A stretch of DNA of 53,927 nt from Welwitschia mirabilis (GCA_051453625.1 JBOZIK010000001.1:84751614-84805540), one strand, 5' to 3'. Shown: positions 1 through 10,999, counted from the first letter of the stretch. Notes: generated by a model from the sequence alone, not told the origin. A program made the numbers and translations.

Positions 1-422
1 TTGAAAATAAAGAAAGGTGATAAACTTAATTATGTACTTTAAATTATAAATAAGAACCAATCACCTCATAATGATAACCATTTCCTTCCTAATATCATAA
101 AAATATTTTTTTTTACCTTTAATACTATCTATTCTATTTCCAAATGTAATCTCATGAAAAATTTTCCCTTTTTTGAGATGCCTCGTTATCATCAGTTAAA
201 CCTTGAGGTAGGTTAATTGCATCAAGTAATTAACATCAAGAGAATTTACAAGACATTTAATAATCTAATGATGAAAATCAACTTCCATTAAACCTTAATC
301 TATAAGCATTAATAAAAACCTTCATGCAGTTCTTATCACAAATAGTAAATTAAGGTCAAAACCCATAAGTAAACAATGGTATTAATCAACCTAAGGAAGT
401 GGGTATGAGGAAATTAATTTAA
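1..422. other. Unassigned AT-rich sequence before chromovirus gag
   Basis: No gene is seen. Bases from about 304 onward match the sequence directly right of the first gap (from 1817), so at least 304-422 belongs to the chromovirus leader or the start of gag. Bases 1-303 have no second copy in the window and could be leader or flanking DNA. Confidence 0.5.
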
Positions 423-1270
423 ATGTTTATTAAGCTAAATCCACCAAAGTTTGTAGTAGGCTCAAATCCTTGTAAAGTAGAAGCATTAATGAGTAATGTT
501 GAAAAGGTTATAGATACCTTAAGATGTGATGAATCTAAAAAGGCTTTTTTAGCTTTTTATATGTTATAAGAAGAAGCTAGTCTAGGGTGGAAAACAGAAA
601 TGACCAAGTTAGGAGATCTAGAACTTTCATAAAATGAATTTGGGAATGTCTTTAAGGAGAGGTATGTAACCAAGTTCCATGTTTACCAAAAGATTATAGA
701 ATTTTACAATCTAAGACAAGCCCATAATGTGATTATAGCATCTCATAAGTGTAAAATTATAGAATTATAAGATATGTGTTACATATGCATCTAGACAAAT
801 AAGCTAAAGAAAATATCTTTATTGGTAGTCTTCTTCCTTCTATTACTACTAAAGTATCGATGTTTCAACCTAAGAGTCTAATAAAGGCTATAGAAAAAGT
901 TAAAATAGCAAAACAAAATTGGTAGAGACAATAAGAAATTAAGAAACTAATTCCTCCACAAGAGCATACCCTTAAGGTAAATTGATCATAAATGTTCTAT
1001 CAGAATAATAATTAGTACTTTAATAAAGATAATGTCAGTAGCAGTAACAACATAAATAAGAATCTTAATTAATTAAAGTAGAATCTATTTAAAAGAAACT
1101 AAAATGTTTCTAGTTAAAGCTATGTAAGTAAATAACTTTAAATATCCAACTTTTAACAAATTCTCAGTCAGTATTAGTACCAAAACTAGTATAATGGATA
1201 TTAATGCTACTACTTTAAAGAAAATAATAATTAAATGTTCATTATGTAATAGAGACATTTTCAAATAACA
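423..1270 (+). pseudogene. gag: Broken gag of chromovirus copy A
   Basis: From the ATG at 423 the frame reads a typical gypsy Gag capsid region. It includes a segment like VEKVIDTLRCDESKKAFLAF, followed by positions corresponding to the usual WW region (GWKTE here), then KERYVTKFHVYQKIIEFYNL. In-frame TAA codons replace Leu/Gln/Trp-type positions. Downstream, at 1236-1247, a C-x2-C pair may be what is left of a zinc knuckle, but the rest of that motif cannot be read. Gag would form the particle that packages element RNA. The limits are approximate because the 3' half is too decayed to follow codon by codon. Confidence 0.7.
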
Positions 1271-1339
1271 ACTAAAAAAGCTTTAAGGATCAAAAAGTAT
1301 TTCTTAATCAATAAAAGAACTTCAAGTAGTAGTAGATAA

Positions 1340-1716
1340 TCAAGGGGTGTAATTTCAGAGCTTTGTCATAGAAGGCAAGGCTTTAATTAATAATAAATAA
1401 GTAATTATTTTAGTTAATTAAGGATTAAAACATTGCTTTATATCTTCTAGAGTTATTATAAGAAAAAAATTATGTTGTGCTTTGCATAGAGCTAGCAAAT
1501 GGGTCCATGTCCAAAGTTAATCAACAAGTCCAAAATTGTACTTTATCCATAAGTGAGGGAGATTTTCATATGCCACCAATTATTATTGGCTTAGGAAAAT
1601 ATTATATTATTTTGGATATAAATTTATTAATGCAAAATAGAGTAGTTATAAATTATGAAAAGCATCAAGTAGAAATGATGAATCATGGCCAAAGGTTAAT
1701 CTTTCAAGGTTATTAC
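1340..1716 (+). pseudogene. Broken aspartic protease of chromovirus copy A (cut by gap)
   Basis: The segment around 1400-1450 corresponds to the retropepsin active-site region: the D-[ST]-G stretch now reads roughly LVN-stop-G, followed by HCFIS. From 1477 there are 80 open codons, with IELANGS, LSISEGDFHMPP, IIIGLGKYYIILDINLL and VVINYEKHQVEM. This is the conserved C-terminal half of gypsy proteases, just before the RT. The catalytic Asp has become Asn. The ATG at 1477 is internal to the ancestral polyprotein and is not a real start. Confidence 0.75.
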
Positions 1717-1816
1717 NNNNNNNNNNNNNNNNNNNNNNNNNNNNNNNNNNNNNNNNNNNNNNNNNNNNNNNNNNNNNNNNNNNNNNNNNNNNNNNNNNNN
1801 NNNNNNNNNNNNNNNN
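1717..1816. other. Assembly gap (100 N)
   Basis: Exactly 100 N, probably a placeholder of unknown true length. The left side ends at the protease/RT boundary of copy A, and the right side restarts at the leader/gag of another copy. The two sides are not collinear within one element. Confidence 0.95.
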
Positions 1817-1919
1817 AAGCATTGATATACATTCATGTAATTCCTATTATAAATAGTAAATCATGATCAAAATCCATAAGCAAATGATGGTTTCAATCAA
1901 TATAAGGAAGTGTGTATGA

Positions 1920-2500
1920 GGAAATTAATTTAAACTTTTATTAAGATAAACTTGTTAAATTTTGTATTCCAAAGCAAAAGAATGGTTGAGTGGTATTAAA
2001 AGGGTTATAGGTACCTCAGCATGTGATGAATATGAAAAGACTTATTTAGTTATTTATATATTATAAGAAGAAGCTAACCTATGGTAGAAAATGAAAATGA
2101 CCAAGTTAAGAGATCTAAAACTTTTATGGAGGAAATTTGAGTGCATCGTTAAAGGTAGGTACATCATTAAGTTCTATATTCACTAGAAGATTATAGAATT
2201 ATACAATCTAAGACAAGATTATAATGTAACAATAGCATCTCATGAGTGTAAATTTATAAAACTATTAAGATATGTATGACATATGCATCTAGATGAAGAA
2301 GCTAAATGAAATCTATTTATTAATAGCCTTATTCTTTTTGTTGCTACTAAAGAATCTATGTTTTAAGCTAAGAATCTGGCAGAGGCTATAGAAAAGTTCA
2401 ATATAGTAGAATAAAACTAGTGTAGACAATAAGAAATTAAGAAAATAATTTCTCCACAAGACCCTATCCTTAAGGAAAATCAATTATAAATGTCTTATGA
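1920..2500 (+). pseudogene. gag: Broken gag of chromovirus copy B
   Basis: This is a second copy of the gag at 423-1270, matching base by base with many transitions. It keeps SGIKRVIGTSACDEYEKT, then EEANLW-stop-K where the second Trp of the capsid WW region is TAG, then the FMEEI-like and YNLRQDYNVTIAS-like segments. No single frame is open for long. Comparison with copy A is the only basis for tracing it. Confidence 0.65.
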
Positions 2501-2829
2501 AAATAGAAATTAGCACTTCAACAAAAATAATTTTAATAGTAATAATAGCAAAAATAGAAATTAATTAATTGAAATAAACTCCATTTAAAAGAAATTAAAA
2601 TATTTATAATTAAAGCTATGTAAGCAATCAACCTTAGAGATCTAATTTCTAGCAAATTCCTAGTCAGTATTAGTACAGGAACTAGTATAATAATGGATAT
2701 TAATTCTATAATTATAAAGGACATCATAGTATGAAGTAACATTCATTTTATTACAAGGACACTTCTAAACAACAACCAGATAGATAACAACTAGACAATC
2801 CACAAGGATTAAACAACATTTGTTAATCA

Positions 2830-3240
2830 ATAGAATGACTTCAAGTAGTTGTGGATAATCAAGGATTTTAATTTTACAGCATTGTCATAGAAGTTAAGGC
2901 TTTACTTAATAATGAAGAAGTAATTATTTTATTTTATTATGAATTAACATGTTACCTCATATCTTCTAGAATTGTTACAAAAGAAAAATTATGTTATTCT
3001 CCAATTAAGGGATGCATAGAGCTAGTAAATGGATCTATATCTAAGATTAATCAGCAAGTTTAAACTTATACTTTATTCATAAGTGTAGGATATTTTAGAT
3101 ACAACCAATTGTTATTGATTTAGGGAAATATGATATTATTTACAAATAGAGTAGTTATAAATTATGAAAAACATCCTGTAGAAATAATCATAATCATAAA
3201 ATAATTTTTCAAGGTTATTACAAATTAGTAGTGAAATTAA
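2830..3240 (+). pseudogene. Broken protease of chromovirus copy B
   Basis: Aligns with copy A protease: VVVDNQGF at 2850-2875, the active-site region near 2920-2950, then KGCIELVNGSISKINQQV from about 3006, and VVINYEKHPVEI near 3150-3185. A short deletion near 3130 removes the IIIGLGKYxIILxINLL equivalent. The Asp-Thr/Ser-Gly triad is not recognisable. Confidence 0.65.
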
Positions 3241-3330
3241 TGCAAAGAATCTAAAAAGAGAAATTAAGAGGAAATCAATAGTTTATATACTATATCTAAA
3301 ATCAATTATCTTGAAGGAAGAAGAAACTTT

Positions 3331-3590
3331 AGTAAAGAATATACCAATGGTCCAACAATATATATTGATGTATTTAAAATATAATTACTAGGAATGCCAT
3401 CACTTTGAGAAGTTAAGCTTTCCATTGAATTAATCCAAGAACCCAACTAATTTATAAGGTTAGTAAAGAATATACCAATGGTTTAAGAATATATTGATGT
3501 ATTTAAAATAGAATTACAAGGAATACCATCACTTCAAGAAGTTAATCTTTCCATTGAATTAATCTCAGGAATCCAACTAATTTATAAGGC
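3331..3590 (+). repeat. 131-bp tandem duplication at the RT N-terminus
   Basis: Two head-to-tail units, 3331-3461 and 3462-3590, both begin AGTAAAGAATATACCAATGG and end TTTATAAGG. The encoded segment (IPMVQQYIDVF, then SIELI, then QLIYK) is the conserved entry to gypsy reverse transcriptase and is normally single. The two units differ at many positions, so the duplication is old. Confidence 0.9.
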
Positions 3591-4330
3591 ATCATATAGA
3601 ATGTTTCTTACAAAATAAAAGAATTAAAAATTTAGCTTAAAGAATCCTACAAAAAGGTTTCATTTATCTTAGTGATCATCATGGGGAGCACCTATATTAT
3701 TTGTAAAGAAGAAAAATGAAACACTAAGATTATGCCTTAATTATAAATAGCTAAAGAAGGTTACCATCCATAATAAGTATCTACCATTAAGAATAGATGA
3801 TCTTTTTTATCAGCTCAAGGAAGCTAACATGTTCTCAAAATTTGATCTAAAATCTAGATATCACCAAGTTCTAATTAGGGAAGAAGATATTCATAAAATA
3901 GCATTTAAAACCTACTATGTACATTACAGATTCATTGTTATGTATTTTGGTTTAACTAATACTCCTACAGTATTTATGAGTCTTATGAATAATATCTTCA
4001 ATCATATCTTGATTTTTTTGTACTAGTATTTATTGATGATATTCTCATTTATTCTAAGACTTATGAAGAGCATGAAAAACACTTACAAATAGTATTACAA
4101 ACTTATAATCTCACCACTTATATGCTAACATGAAAAATGCTCATTTAAAAGGAATCCATTTAATTTCTATGTTATGTAATATCTAAGAAAGGTATCTCAG
4201 TGGATCAAGATAAAGTTAGAGCAATCATAGAATGGCCAACAGCTATAAATATTATTAAGCTTAGAAGCTTGTTTATCTTGTCAAGTACTATCATTGATTC
4301 ATCTTTAACTTCTCTAAGATAGATTCTTTA
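3331..4330 (+). pseudogene. Broken reverse transcriptase of chromovirus copy B
   Basis: The RT would copy element RNA into cDNA. Motifs in order: the duplicated entry segment, WGAPILFVKKK near 3685, LRLCLNYK, then from 3829 an open run [20 protein letters not shown] with [10 protein letters not shown] and [11 protein letters not shown]. The catalytic motif survives as [10 protein letters not shown] at 4029-4040 but lies in another frame. A one-base change in the T-run at about 4012-4019 separates it from the upstream run. The downstream RT tail (VDQDKVRAIIEWPTAI near 4200) and the RH hinge are readable with stops. Confidence 0.85.
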
Positions 4331-4389
4331 TTAACAAGCCTTTTTAAAAAAATGAAGACCTCTAAAGGATAGAAAAATATCAGTAGTTA

Positions 4390-4830
4390 TTTAATCATCT
4401 TAAAGAATACTTAGCTAGTGCTTCATTCTTAGTAATGCTAAATGATTCAAAGAACTTTTTAGTTTATACCAATGCATCTGAAGAAGGTCTTAGAGAAATG
4501 CTTAAATAAGATAAAAAATTAATAGCTTATGGATCAAAATAACTTAAAACTCAGAAGAGAAATTATCTTATTCATTATCTTGGATTAGCTACATTAAGTT
4601 TTGCTCTCAAGTTGTGGAATCATTATCTCTATGATGTAAAATTTCAAGTTTACATAGTTCTAAGAGTTTAAAAATACATTTTTACTCTATCAAATGTAAA
4701 TTTTAAACAAAGAAGATGGATGAAATTTCTATGTGATTTTGATCTATAGATTTTATACCATAAAGGTAAGGGAAATAAGGTTTCATATGCTCTTAGTAGA
4801 CTAGATTATCTCAAAGTAATCATGAAAATT
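4390..4830 (+). pseudogene. Broken RNase H of chromovirus copy B
   Basis: Reads SASFLVMLNDSKNFLVYTNAS, then KKLIAYGSK-stop-LK, then LKLWNHYLYDVKFQVY and FDL-stop-ILYHKGKGNKVSYALSR. This is the gypsy RNase H that degrades the RNA strand of the hybrid. The first catalytic Asp (YTDAS in the family) is Asn, codon AAT at 4471-4473. The last catalytic position (VADALSR in the family) reads VSYALSR, so it too is lost. Confidence 0.8.
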
Positions 4831-4879
4831 TAAAGACAAATTCATACCATTATGTTAAAGGGATAAAAAAGGAAGATAA

Positions 4880-6030
4880 TTATCAAAAATAAAGAACTGG
4901 TTAGAAAAATCAATAGACTTAGAACATTTTAATGTTGATTTAGATGGTATTATTAGATTTAAAAGAAAAATTTTTGTTTTTAATGTATATGGAATTAGAC
5001 ATAAGATAATGTTTGAATTTTATAATCCACCTAAAATAGGTCATCCTAGAGGAACTAAAATATATTAAAGCATGAAACAAAAATTTTAATGAGAAGAGAA
5101 GAAAAAAACTATAGTATAATTTGTATTAAGGTGTCTTAATTATCAACAAGTTAAAGTAGAACATAGAAATCTAATAGGATTAATTTATTTTCATAATATT
5201 TCAAAATATAACTAGAATGTAATTTGCATTGACTTTATTGTAAGACTTCTAAAAACTCAAAAAAGTAATAGCTCTATTATGGTAATAATGATAGAGTAAC
5301 TAAGTCAGCATACTTCATTCCAGTAAACTCTACTTATGATGCCAAGGATATAGTCAAAGTATATTTTCAAAATGTTATTTGGTTGCATGGTGTACCTTTA
5401 GTAATTATCTTTATTAGATATTCATAATTTATTTTTAAAAATTTGGCAATAACTACAAATGATTTGAGGAATAAAGATAAATGTAAGCATTGCATTTCAC
5501 CCTTAAATAGATGATCGTGCAAAATAATCAGTCAAATTTTAAAAGATATTATCAGTGTATGTATTCTAGATAATTCCAAGAGTTAGAAAGAGTTCTTGCT
5601 ATTGGTAGAATTTTCATATAATAATAATTATTAGAGTTTAATTCAAATGGCTTCATTTAAATCCCTATAGAGCACTTACTTCATGGATAGAATCTGAAGA
5701 AAAATTGATGACAAACCTAGAAATATTATAAGAAGTTAAAAGTAAAATGAGGATCATTAAGAATAGACTTAAATAAGTAGTAGATAGATAAAAGATTTAT
5801 GCAAGCTATCGAAAAAGAGATCCTAAGTTTAAAATAGTTGATCATCTATTTTTTAAAGTGTTACCAATGAAATTAGTAATGATAGAAGCTAAGTAATTAA
5901 AATTAGCTCCTTGATTCATTAAACCATTTAAAATATTAAAAATAATTAAACTTGTTACATACAAACTTGTTCTACCTCCTCGATTACTACATATGCATGA
6001 TGTTTTTCATGTAAGTATGCTAAATAAGTA
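4880..6030 (+). pseudogene. Broken integrase of chromovirus copy B
   Basis: Starts with the N-terminal zinc-binding region (YNPPKIGHPRGTKIY around 5020-5066 carries the His part). The core is VICIDFIVRLLKTQKSNSSIM at about 5220-5280, with the first catalytic Asp in IDF. A catalytic Asp-Glu spacing cannot be confirmed because of stops and indels. The C-terminal GPF/Y-like region is near 5860-5950, ending in MHDVFHVSMLNKYI around 5993. The domain would insert cDNA into the genome. Confidence 0.75.
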
Positions 6031-6039
6031 TATTGTAAA

Positions 6040-6250
6040 TCTTTCTTATGTGCTAAATTGGTCATATATTTAGGTAAAATAAAATTGTTCAACTATTAAA
6101 AACCCTAAAACAGTGCTAGATCAATGAACTATTAATTTACAAAACAAAAACATCTACAAATGAAGATAAAGTGGAGTAATCTTAGTATTCATCAAGCTAC
6201 TTGGGAGCTATAGGAAATAATAAAAAATCAATATCCAAACCTTTTTAAAA
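6040..6250 (+). pseudogene. Chromodomain remnant of copy B
   Basis: Downstream of the integrase tail the sequence reads NCSTIKNPKTVLDQ, then LQNKN, then after a frame change a stretch like SNLSIHQATWEL, and finally KNQYPNLF. The ATWEL core followed by a YPNLF-type end is the hallmark of plant chromovirus chromodomains, which target integration to methylated-histone chromatin. Copies C and E keep the same segment. Confidence 0.75.
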
Positions 6251-6317
6251 TTCATAATATGTAGTTAGATGTTTTTAAACTCTCTTCGTATCTCAACTCC
6301 TAAGAGTGAATCAGTCT

Positions 6318-6330
6318 AAGTGGGGAAGGA
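6318..6330 (+). other. Polypurine tract, copy B
   Basis: AAGTGGGGAAGGA lies directly before the LTR start. It would prime plus-strand cDNA synthesis. Same place and near-identical sequence as 7695-7707 in copy C. Confidence 0.85.
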
Positions 6331-6528
6331 TATCATATACCACATTTTGCAAACCTTGTTTACTTGGATATTAAGTATATTAAGCTTTTAATTAGAAGAT
6401 GAATTACTCTTCTTTAAGGACCTTGTCAAAATAAGATGTGATTTTAAATTAACCTTAGTTTGTAATTTTCATAATGCATTATGAAAATGATAATAATTAT
6501 GTTAGAAGGTTTTTATAAAAAAAGCTAT
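6331..6528 (+). repeat. Chromovirus 3' LTR, first 198 bp, copy B
   Basis: Begins TATCATATACCACATTTTGC (the other copies begin TGTCATAT) and aligns with the start of the LTRs at 7708 and 13639. It stops at the gap, at the equivalent of about position 7900 in copy C. Confidence 0.8.
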
Positions 6529-6628
6529 NNNNNNNNNNNNNNNNNNNNNNNNNNNNNNNNNNNNNNNNNNNNNNNNNNNNNNNNNNNNNNNNNNNNNNNN
6601 NNNNNNNNNNNNNNNNNNNNNNNNNNNN
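6529..6628. other. Assembly gap (100 N)
   Basis: Joins the LTR of copy B (left) to the middle of an integrase (right). This is not a collinear continuation of one element. Confidence 0.95.
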
Positions 6629-7410
6629 TAATGACTCTATTATGGTAATAATTGATAGAATAACTAAATCAGCATAGTTCATTCTAGTAAAATCTACTTA
6701 TGATGCTAAGGATAGAGCTAAAGTATATATTCAAAATGTTGTTTAATGACATGACATGTCTTTATTAATTATCTCTAATTAAGATTTAAAATTTTCTTCT
6801 AAGTTTTAGAAAGAATTACAAATGAGTTTAAAAACTAAGTTAAATGTGATTACTACATTTCATGTGCAAATAGATGATTAAGCAGATAGAATTAGTCAAA
6901 TTTTAGAAGATCTCCTCAGAACATGTATTCTAGATAATTTTAAGAGTTGGAAAGAGTACCTACCATTGTAGAATTTGGATACAATAATAATTATTAGAAT
7001 TAAATTCAAATGGGTATATTTGAAGCCCTATATGGTAGATAATGGAGAGAACCTACTTCATAGACAGAATTTGAAGAAATATCGATGATAGGACTAAAAA
7101 TGTTATAAGAAATGGAAACTAAAATGATGATCCTTAAGGACAGGCTTAAAGAAGTAGCAGATAGATAAAATATGTATGCAAAACATCAAAGAAGAAATTT
7201 TGAGTTCAAAATAAGTGACCATGTATTTCTTAAAGTATCACCTATGAAATTAGTAATGAAAGAAGTTACAAGATCAAAATTAACTCCTTAATTCATTGGA
7301 CCATTTAAATATTAGAAAGAGTTGAACTTATTGCATATAAGCTTGCTCTACCTTCTTAATTCTTGCACATGCATGATGTTTTCCATGTAAATATGCTGAG
7401 AATATATATT
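6629..7410 (+). pseudogene. Broken integrase of chromovirus copy C
   Basis: Begins inside the core: NDSIMVIIDRITKSA, then LVKSTYDAKDRAKVYIQNVV. At about 6840-6880 the region before the catalytic Glu reads LNVITTFHVQID-stop-ADR. It continues ISQILEDLLRTCILDNFKSW, FEALYG-like codons, and SDHVFLKVSPMKLVMKEV of the C-terminal domain. It ends MHDVFHVNMLR. Stops are interspersed, but the frame shifts only occasionally. Confidence 0.8.
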
Positions 7411-7429
7411 ATAGATCCTTCCCGTGTGT

Positions 7430-7640
7430 TAAATTAGTCTCATATTTAAATAGAACCAGATTGTTTGACTATCAAAAAGTCAAAAGTAGTGTTGAATCAA
7501 TGAACTATTAATTTACAAAATAGGGAAATCCATTAAATAAAAATAAATTAGAGTAATTATAGTATTGATGAAACTACTTGGGACCTAGAAAAAATAATGA
7601 AAAATTAATACTTAAATATTTTTGAATCTCATAATATGTA
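7430..7640 (+). pseudogene. Chromodomain remnant of copy C
   Basis: Aligns with the chromodomain of copies B and E: VLNQ, then LQNREIH, then SNYSIDETTWDLEKIMKN. The TTWDLE core replaces the usual ATWE-x-E. It directly follows the integrase, as in other chromovirus polyproteins. Confidence 0.75.
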
Positions 7641-7694
7641 CTTAAGTGTTTTTAAACTCTTTATGTGTCTTGATTCCAAGGAGTGCATCAGTTT

Positions 7695-7707
7695 AAGTGG
7701 GGGAGGA
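7695..7707 (+). other. Polypurine tract, copy C
   Basis: AAGTGGGGGAGGA, an uninterrupted purine run apart from one T, directly precedes LTR start TGTCATAT at 7708. It is the least decayed of the three chromovirus tracts. Confidence 0.9.
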
Positions 7708-9843
7708 TGTCATATATCATATTTTTTAAACTTAATTACTTGGATATCAAGTACATTAAGCTTTTAATTAGATGATAAATTACTCTTCTTTAAAGGCCTT
7801 ATCAAAATAAGAAGGTATTTTAAATTAATCTTAGTTTGTAATTTTCATAATTAATCATGACAAAGATAATAATTATGTTAGAAGGTTTTTATAAAAAAAG
7901 CTATCCAAACATTTAAAGTTAGATAACCCATTATGTAAGACATTCAAATCATATAATAAAACTAATAAATTGAAAATTTCAAGAGGACAGAATAATATAA
8001 TTTACATCTTTCTTACTCATTTAAATTCTTAGTAAACATGATAGGTATACTATATTATGAATAGACATTTTATTCCTCTTGTTATGTGGTTGATAGCTTT
8101 TATGCATTATAAAATAAATAAGCATATGATTAAGTACATTCACTCTTACGTAAAATCAAGAATAATAAATGAGTAGATTTACTTTACCATGACTTTATGT
8201 TTTTAAGATATATAAGGGCATTTAATTCATGCCATATTCATTGTTTTATTTAATAAAATTAAAGATTTTATCTCATTATCCCACATGATAATTTTTAGAT
8301 TTGTGCATTTATTCTTTTGATGCATAGCTTGGATAAATTAAACTTATTTATTAGACTATGATGGATTAAGAAGAAACTAGCATGAGGAAAATAATGCATG
8401 TAATTAATCTTCCTAATTAAATTAAAAATATTACTCACCCTAATTAGGTGCATGAGTCATAAATATAATCTCTTTTTGTATTCCAATGTCACTTATTACA
8501 CATCCCACTTATCAATACTAAATTATATGATCTTGTGATCTTGAGCTATGTGCCCTTGTTTATCTATACATAGAGATCCTTCCCCCTATTGCAAAAAGAA
8601 TATACTCTTCATTTTTCCATAAAAGTATATTTCCTTGTTTTCTCTCTTTCTCTTTCTTTCATTCTCTTACTTGTGTAGCTTAGAGCTTAAATATTGGAAG
8701 CTTGGAGCTAAGGAACTTTTAAGCTTGGATCTTCATCAATCTGCAACTATCAAGGACTTAATAACCTTCTCAAGTAATCTCTTTACTCTTATTATTCATA
8801 AGATATCTTTTTAAAATTATAGTATAATAATGTGATGTTGCATTAGAAAATTATTTATGATTTTTATAAACTTTTAAGCTTGGATCTTCATCAATCTGCA
8901 ACTATCAAGGACTTACTAACCTTCTCAAGTAATCTCTTTACTCTTATTATTCATAAGATATCTTTTTAAAATTATAGTAGAATAATGTGATGTTGCATTA
9001 GAAAATTATTTATGATTTTTATGAATTTATATTATAAAATATTATTCCCTTCCATTAGCTCTCACTAAGATGCTAGATAGATATGAATGATTTCTTATGC
9101 TTGGTGATGGAGGTTACTAATGGATGATTATGGCTAAGTAACTAAGGGATTCACTAGTAAAAATTAAAAAAATAAGAAAAGAAATTTGGGTAACAATGTT
9201 TATTTAATATTATATTGTTATCTATTATGCATTAGATCCATTTTATTAGGGGTAAAGTTTGATTCTTAAAAATCTCTTTTAGGCTAATATTCTTTCATGG
9301 GAATCATAAGGCTCATAGTAAATGGTTCTTTTTGAATGAATTTGTTTTTTATTTATCTAAATTAATAATTTAGTTATATTCATTATTTTACTAATATAGA
9401 TTATTCCATAATTAGTTGTAGAGTCTTTATCATATTTTTGTCACGGTGAAAAATTAAATTTTTAAAATAGAGGCATAAGTTAAAAACATCATATCTTATT
9501 AATTAGTAGTACAAATTTGTAAAACGTTTTTTATAAGTCTAAGATCATGTTATGAATATGAAAAATGTAAAAATACTGATTTTTCTAATGTGTAATTATT
9601 TTTTAAAAAAATTATTTATAAAAATACATTAGAAAATAAATGTAGAAAATAGTGAGCAAGTAATTTTGTTTCCATAAACATATGTTATGATATTTAAAAA
9701 CTTAAGCATTATAAATTGTAGAAAATTAAACAAGTTTTTCAAACATCTTTAATCATTTAAAAATCTCAAAGAATTTTGAAAGTTATGATCATTTTAATGT
9801 ATTGTAGTAGTACTGTAATTTTAAAAATTTGATAGTTTTTAAC
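7708..9843 (+). repeat. Chromovirus LTR of copy C, 3' end lost
   Basis: Matches the LTR of copy E (13639 onward) from TGTCATAT to GATAGTTTTT at about 9841. The counterpart of the TATA box in copy E is CCTATTGCAAAAAGAAT near 8586, which is decayed. The transcript start would lie soon after. The LTR carries an internal 155-bp tandem duplication. The true LTR end is not visible because the copy is broken at 9843. Confidence 0.8.
8714..9022 (+). repeat. 155-bp tandem duplication inside LTR
   Basis: Units 8714-8868 and 8869-9022 both start AACTTTTAAGCTTGGATC and end TATGATTTTTAT, and are almost identical. The LTR of copy E has this segment once (about 14635-14790). The duplication is therefore private to this copy and much younger than the split of the copies. 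Confidence 0.95.
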
Positions 9844-9849
9844 TTAAGC

Positions 9850-10470
9850 AAGCTAACACTAAGATTATGCATTAATTATAGATAGCTAAATAAGGTTACC
9901 ATTAAAAATAAGTATCTACTATTAAGAATATATTATCTTTTTTATTAGCTCAAGCAAGCTAACATGTTTTCAAAAGTTTATCTTAAATATGGATGTCACT
10001 AAGTTTGAATTAAGAAAGAAGATATTCATAAAATAGAATTTAGAATCCACTATGGGTATTATGAATTCACTATTATTCCTTTTGAATTAACTAATGCCCC
10101 TACAGTATTTATGAGTCTTATGAATTACATATTTCAACCACATCTTGAGTCTTTTATAATAGTATTTATTAATGATGTCCTCGTTTATTCTAAGATTTTT
10201 GAAGAGGATGGAAAATCTTTGAGAATAGTATTACAAACTTTATGGAATCACTAGTTATATGCTAACATGAAAAAATGCTCTTTTTAAAAGGAGTTCATTC
10301 AATTTTTAAGTTGTATAATATCCAAGAAAGGTATATCAATGGATCAAGATAAAGTTAGAGCAACCATAGAATGGTCAATACCTAAAAATATTATTAAGGT
10401 TAGAAGCTTTCTTGTCTTTCCAAATACTATCATTTATTCATTTTCAACTTTTCTAAGATAGCTTATTAAT
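9850..10470 (+). pseudogene. Broken RT of chromovirus copy D
   Basis: Reads LRLCINYR-like codons, then [51 protein letters not shown], and the catalytic region VFINDVLVYSK. The first Asp of the usual FIDD is Asn (codon AAT, 10171-10173), so catalysis is lost. The frame from 10010 to 10200 is long and nearly intact. It is followed by SMDQDKVRATIEW near 10336. Confidence 0.8.
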
Positions 10471-10489
10471 TAACAAGCCTTTATAAAGA

Positions 10490-10960
10490 CTTCCAATGGA
10501 CAAAAAAATATCAACAGTTATTTGATTATCTTAAAGAATGCTTAACTACTGTTTCAATATTAGTAATATTAGATGATTCAAATACCTTTTTAGTTTATAC
10601 CAATGCAACTAGAGAAGGTATTGGATCAATACTTGAACAAGATAAAAGAATAATAGCTTATGGATTAAGACAACTTAAAACTCATGAAAGAAATTATCCT
10701 ATTCATTATCTTAAATTAGCTAAAGTAATTTTTTATTTAAAGTTGTGGAATCATTATCTTTATAAGATAAAATTCAAGTTTGGACAGATCATAAGAGTTT
10801 AAAATACATTTTTCTTCTACCAAACTTTAACCTTAGATAAAGAACATAGATTTAATTTCTACGTAATTTCGATCTAGAGATTTTACACTATAAAGGTAAG
10901 GGAAATAAAGTTGTCGATGCTCTTAATAGATGAGATTATCTCAAAGTAATGATAAAAATT
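10490..10960 (+). pseudogene. Broken RNase H of chromovirus copy D
   Basis: Reads FLVYTNATREGIGSILEQDK, RIIAYGLRQLKTHERNYP, then LKLWNHYLYK and ILHYKGKGNKVVDALNR. The first catalytic Asp is Asn (10602-10604), as in copies B and E. The final VDAL Asp is kept here. From 10560 to 10720 the frame has no stop, the best-preserved RNase H stretch of the chromovirus copies. Confidence 0.8.
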
Positions 10961-10999
10961 AAAATCCAATTTCCTACCGTTATGTTAGAGGGACAAAAA

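Larger units (their letters stand above)
1..1716 (+). mobile_element. Chromovirus (Ty3/gypsy) fragment, copy A: leader, gag, protease
   Basis: This is the 5' internal part of a chromovirus-type LTR retrotransposon, cut off at the 3' side by an assembly gap. Gag and protease remnants lie in element order and match the better-covered copy B. The 5' LTR is not in the window. Assignment to the chromoviruses comes from copies B, C and E, which carry a chromodomain. The left limit is uncertain. Confidence 0.7.
1817..6528 (+). mobile_element. Chromovirus copy B: gag to partial 3' LTR
   Basis: This is the most complete chromovirus body here: gag, protease, RT, RNase H, integrase, chromodomain, polypurine tract and the first 198 bp of the 3' LTR before a gap. 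Domain order PR-RT-RH-INT-CHD identifies a Ty3/gypsy chromovirus. A long LTR would fit the Del/Tekay group, but that is a guess. The copy is dead: stops occur throughout, with at least one frameshift in RT and a 131-bp internal tandem duplication. Confidence 0.8.
6629..9843 (+). mobile_element. Chromovirus copy C: integrase core to LTR
   Basis: The 3' part of an element: integrase core, integrase C-terminus, chromodomain, polypurine tract and 2.1 kb of LTR. The 5' part is lost at the gap. The right end breaks off inside the LTR at about 9843, where mid-RT sequence of copy D begins without N. Confidence 0.8.
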
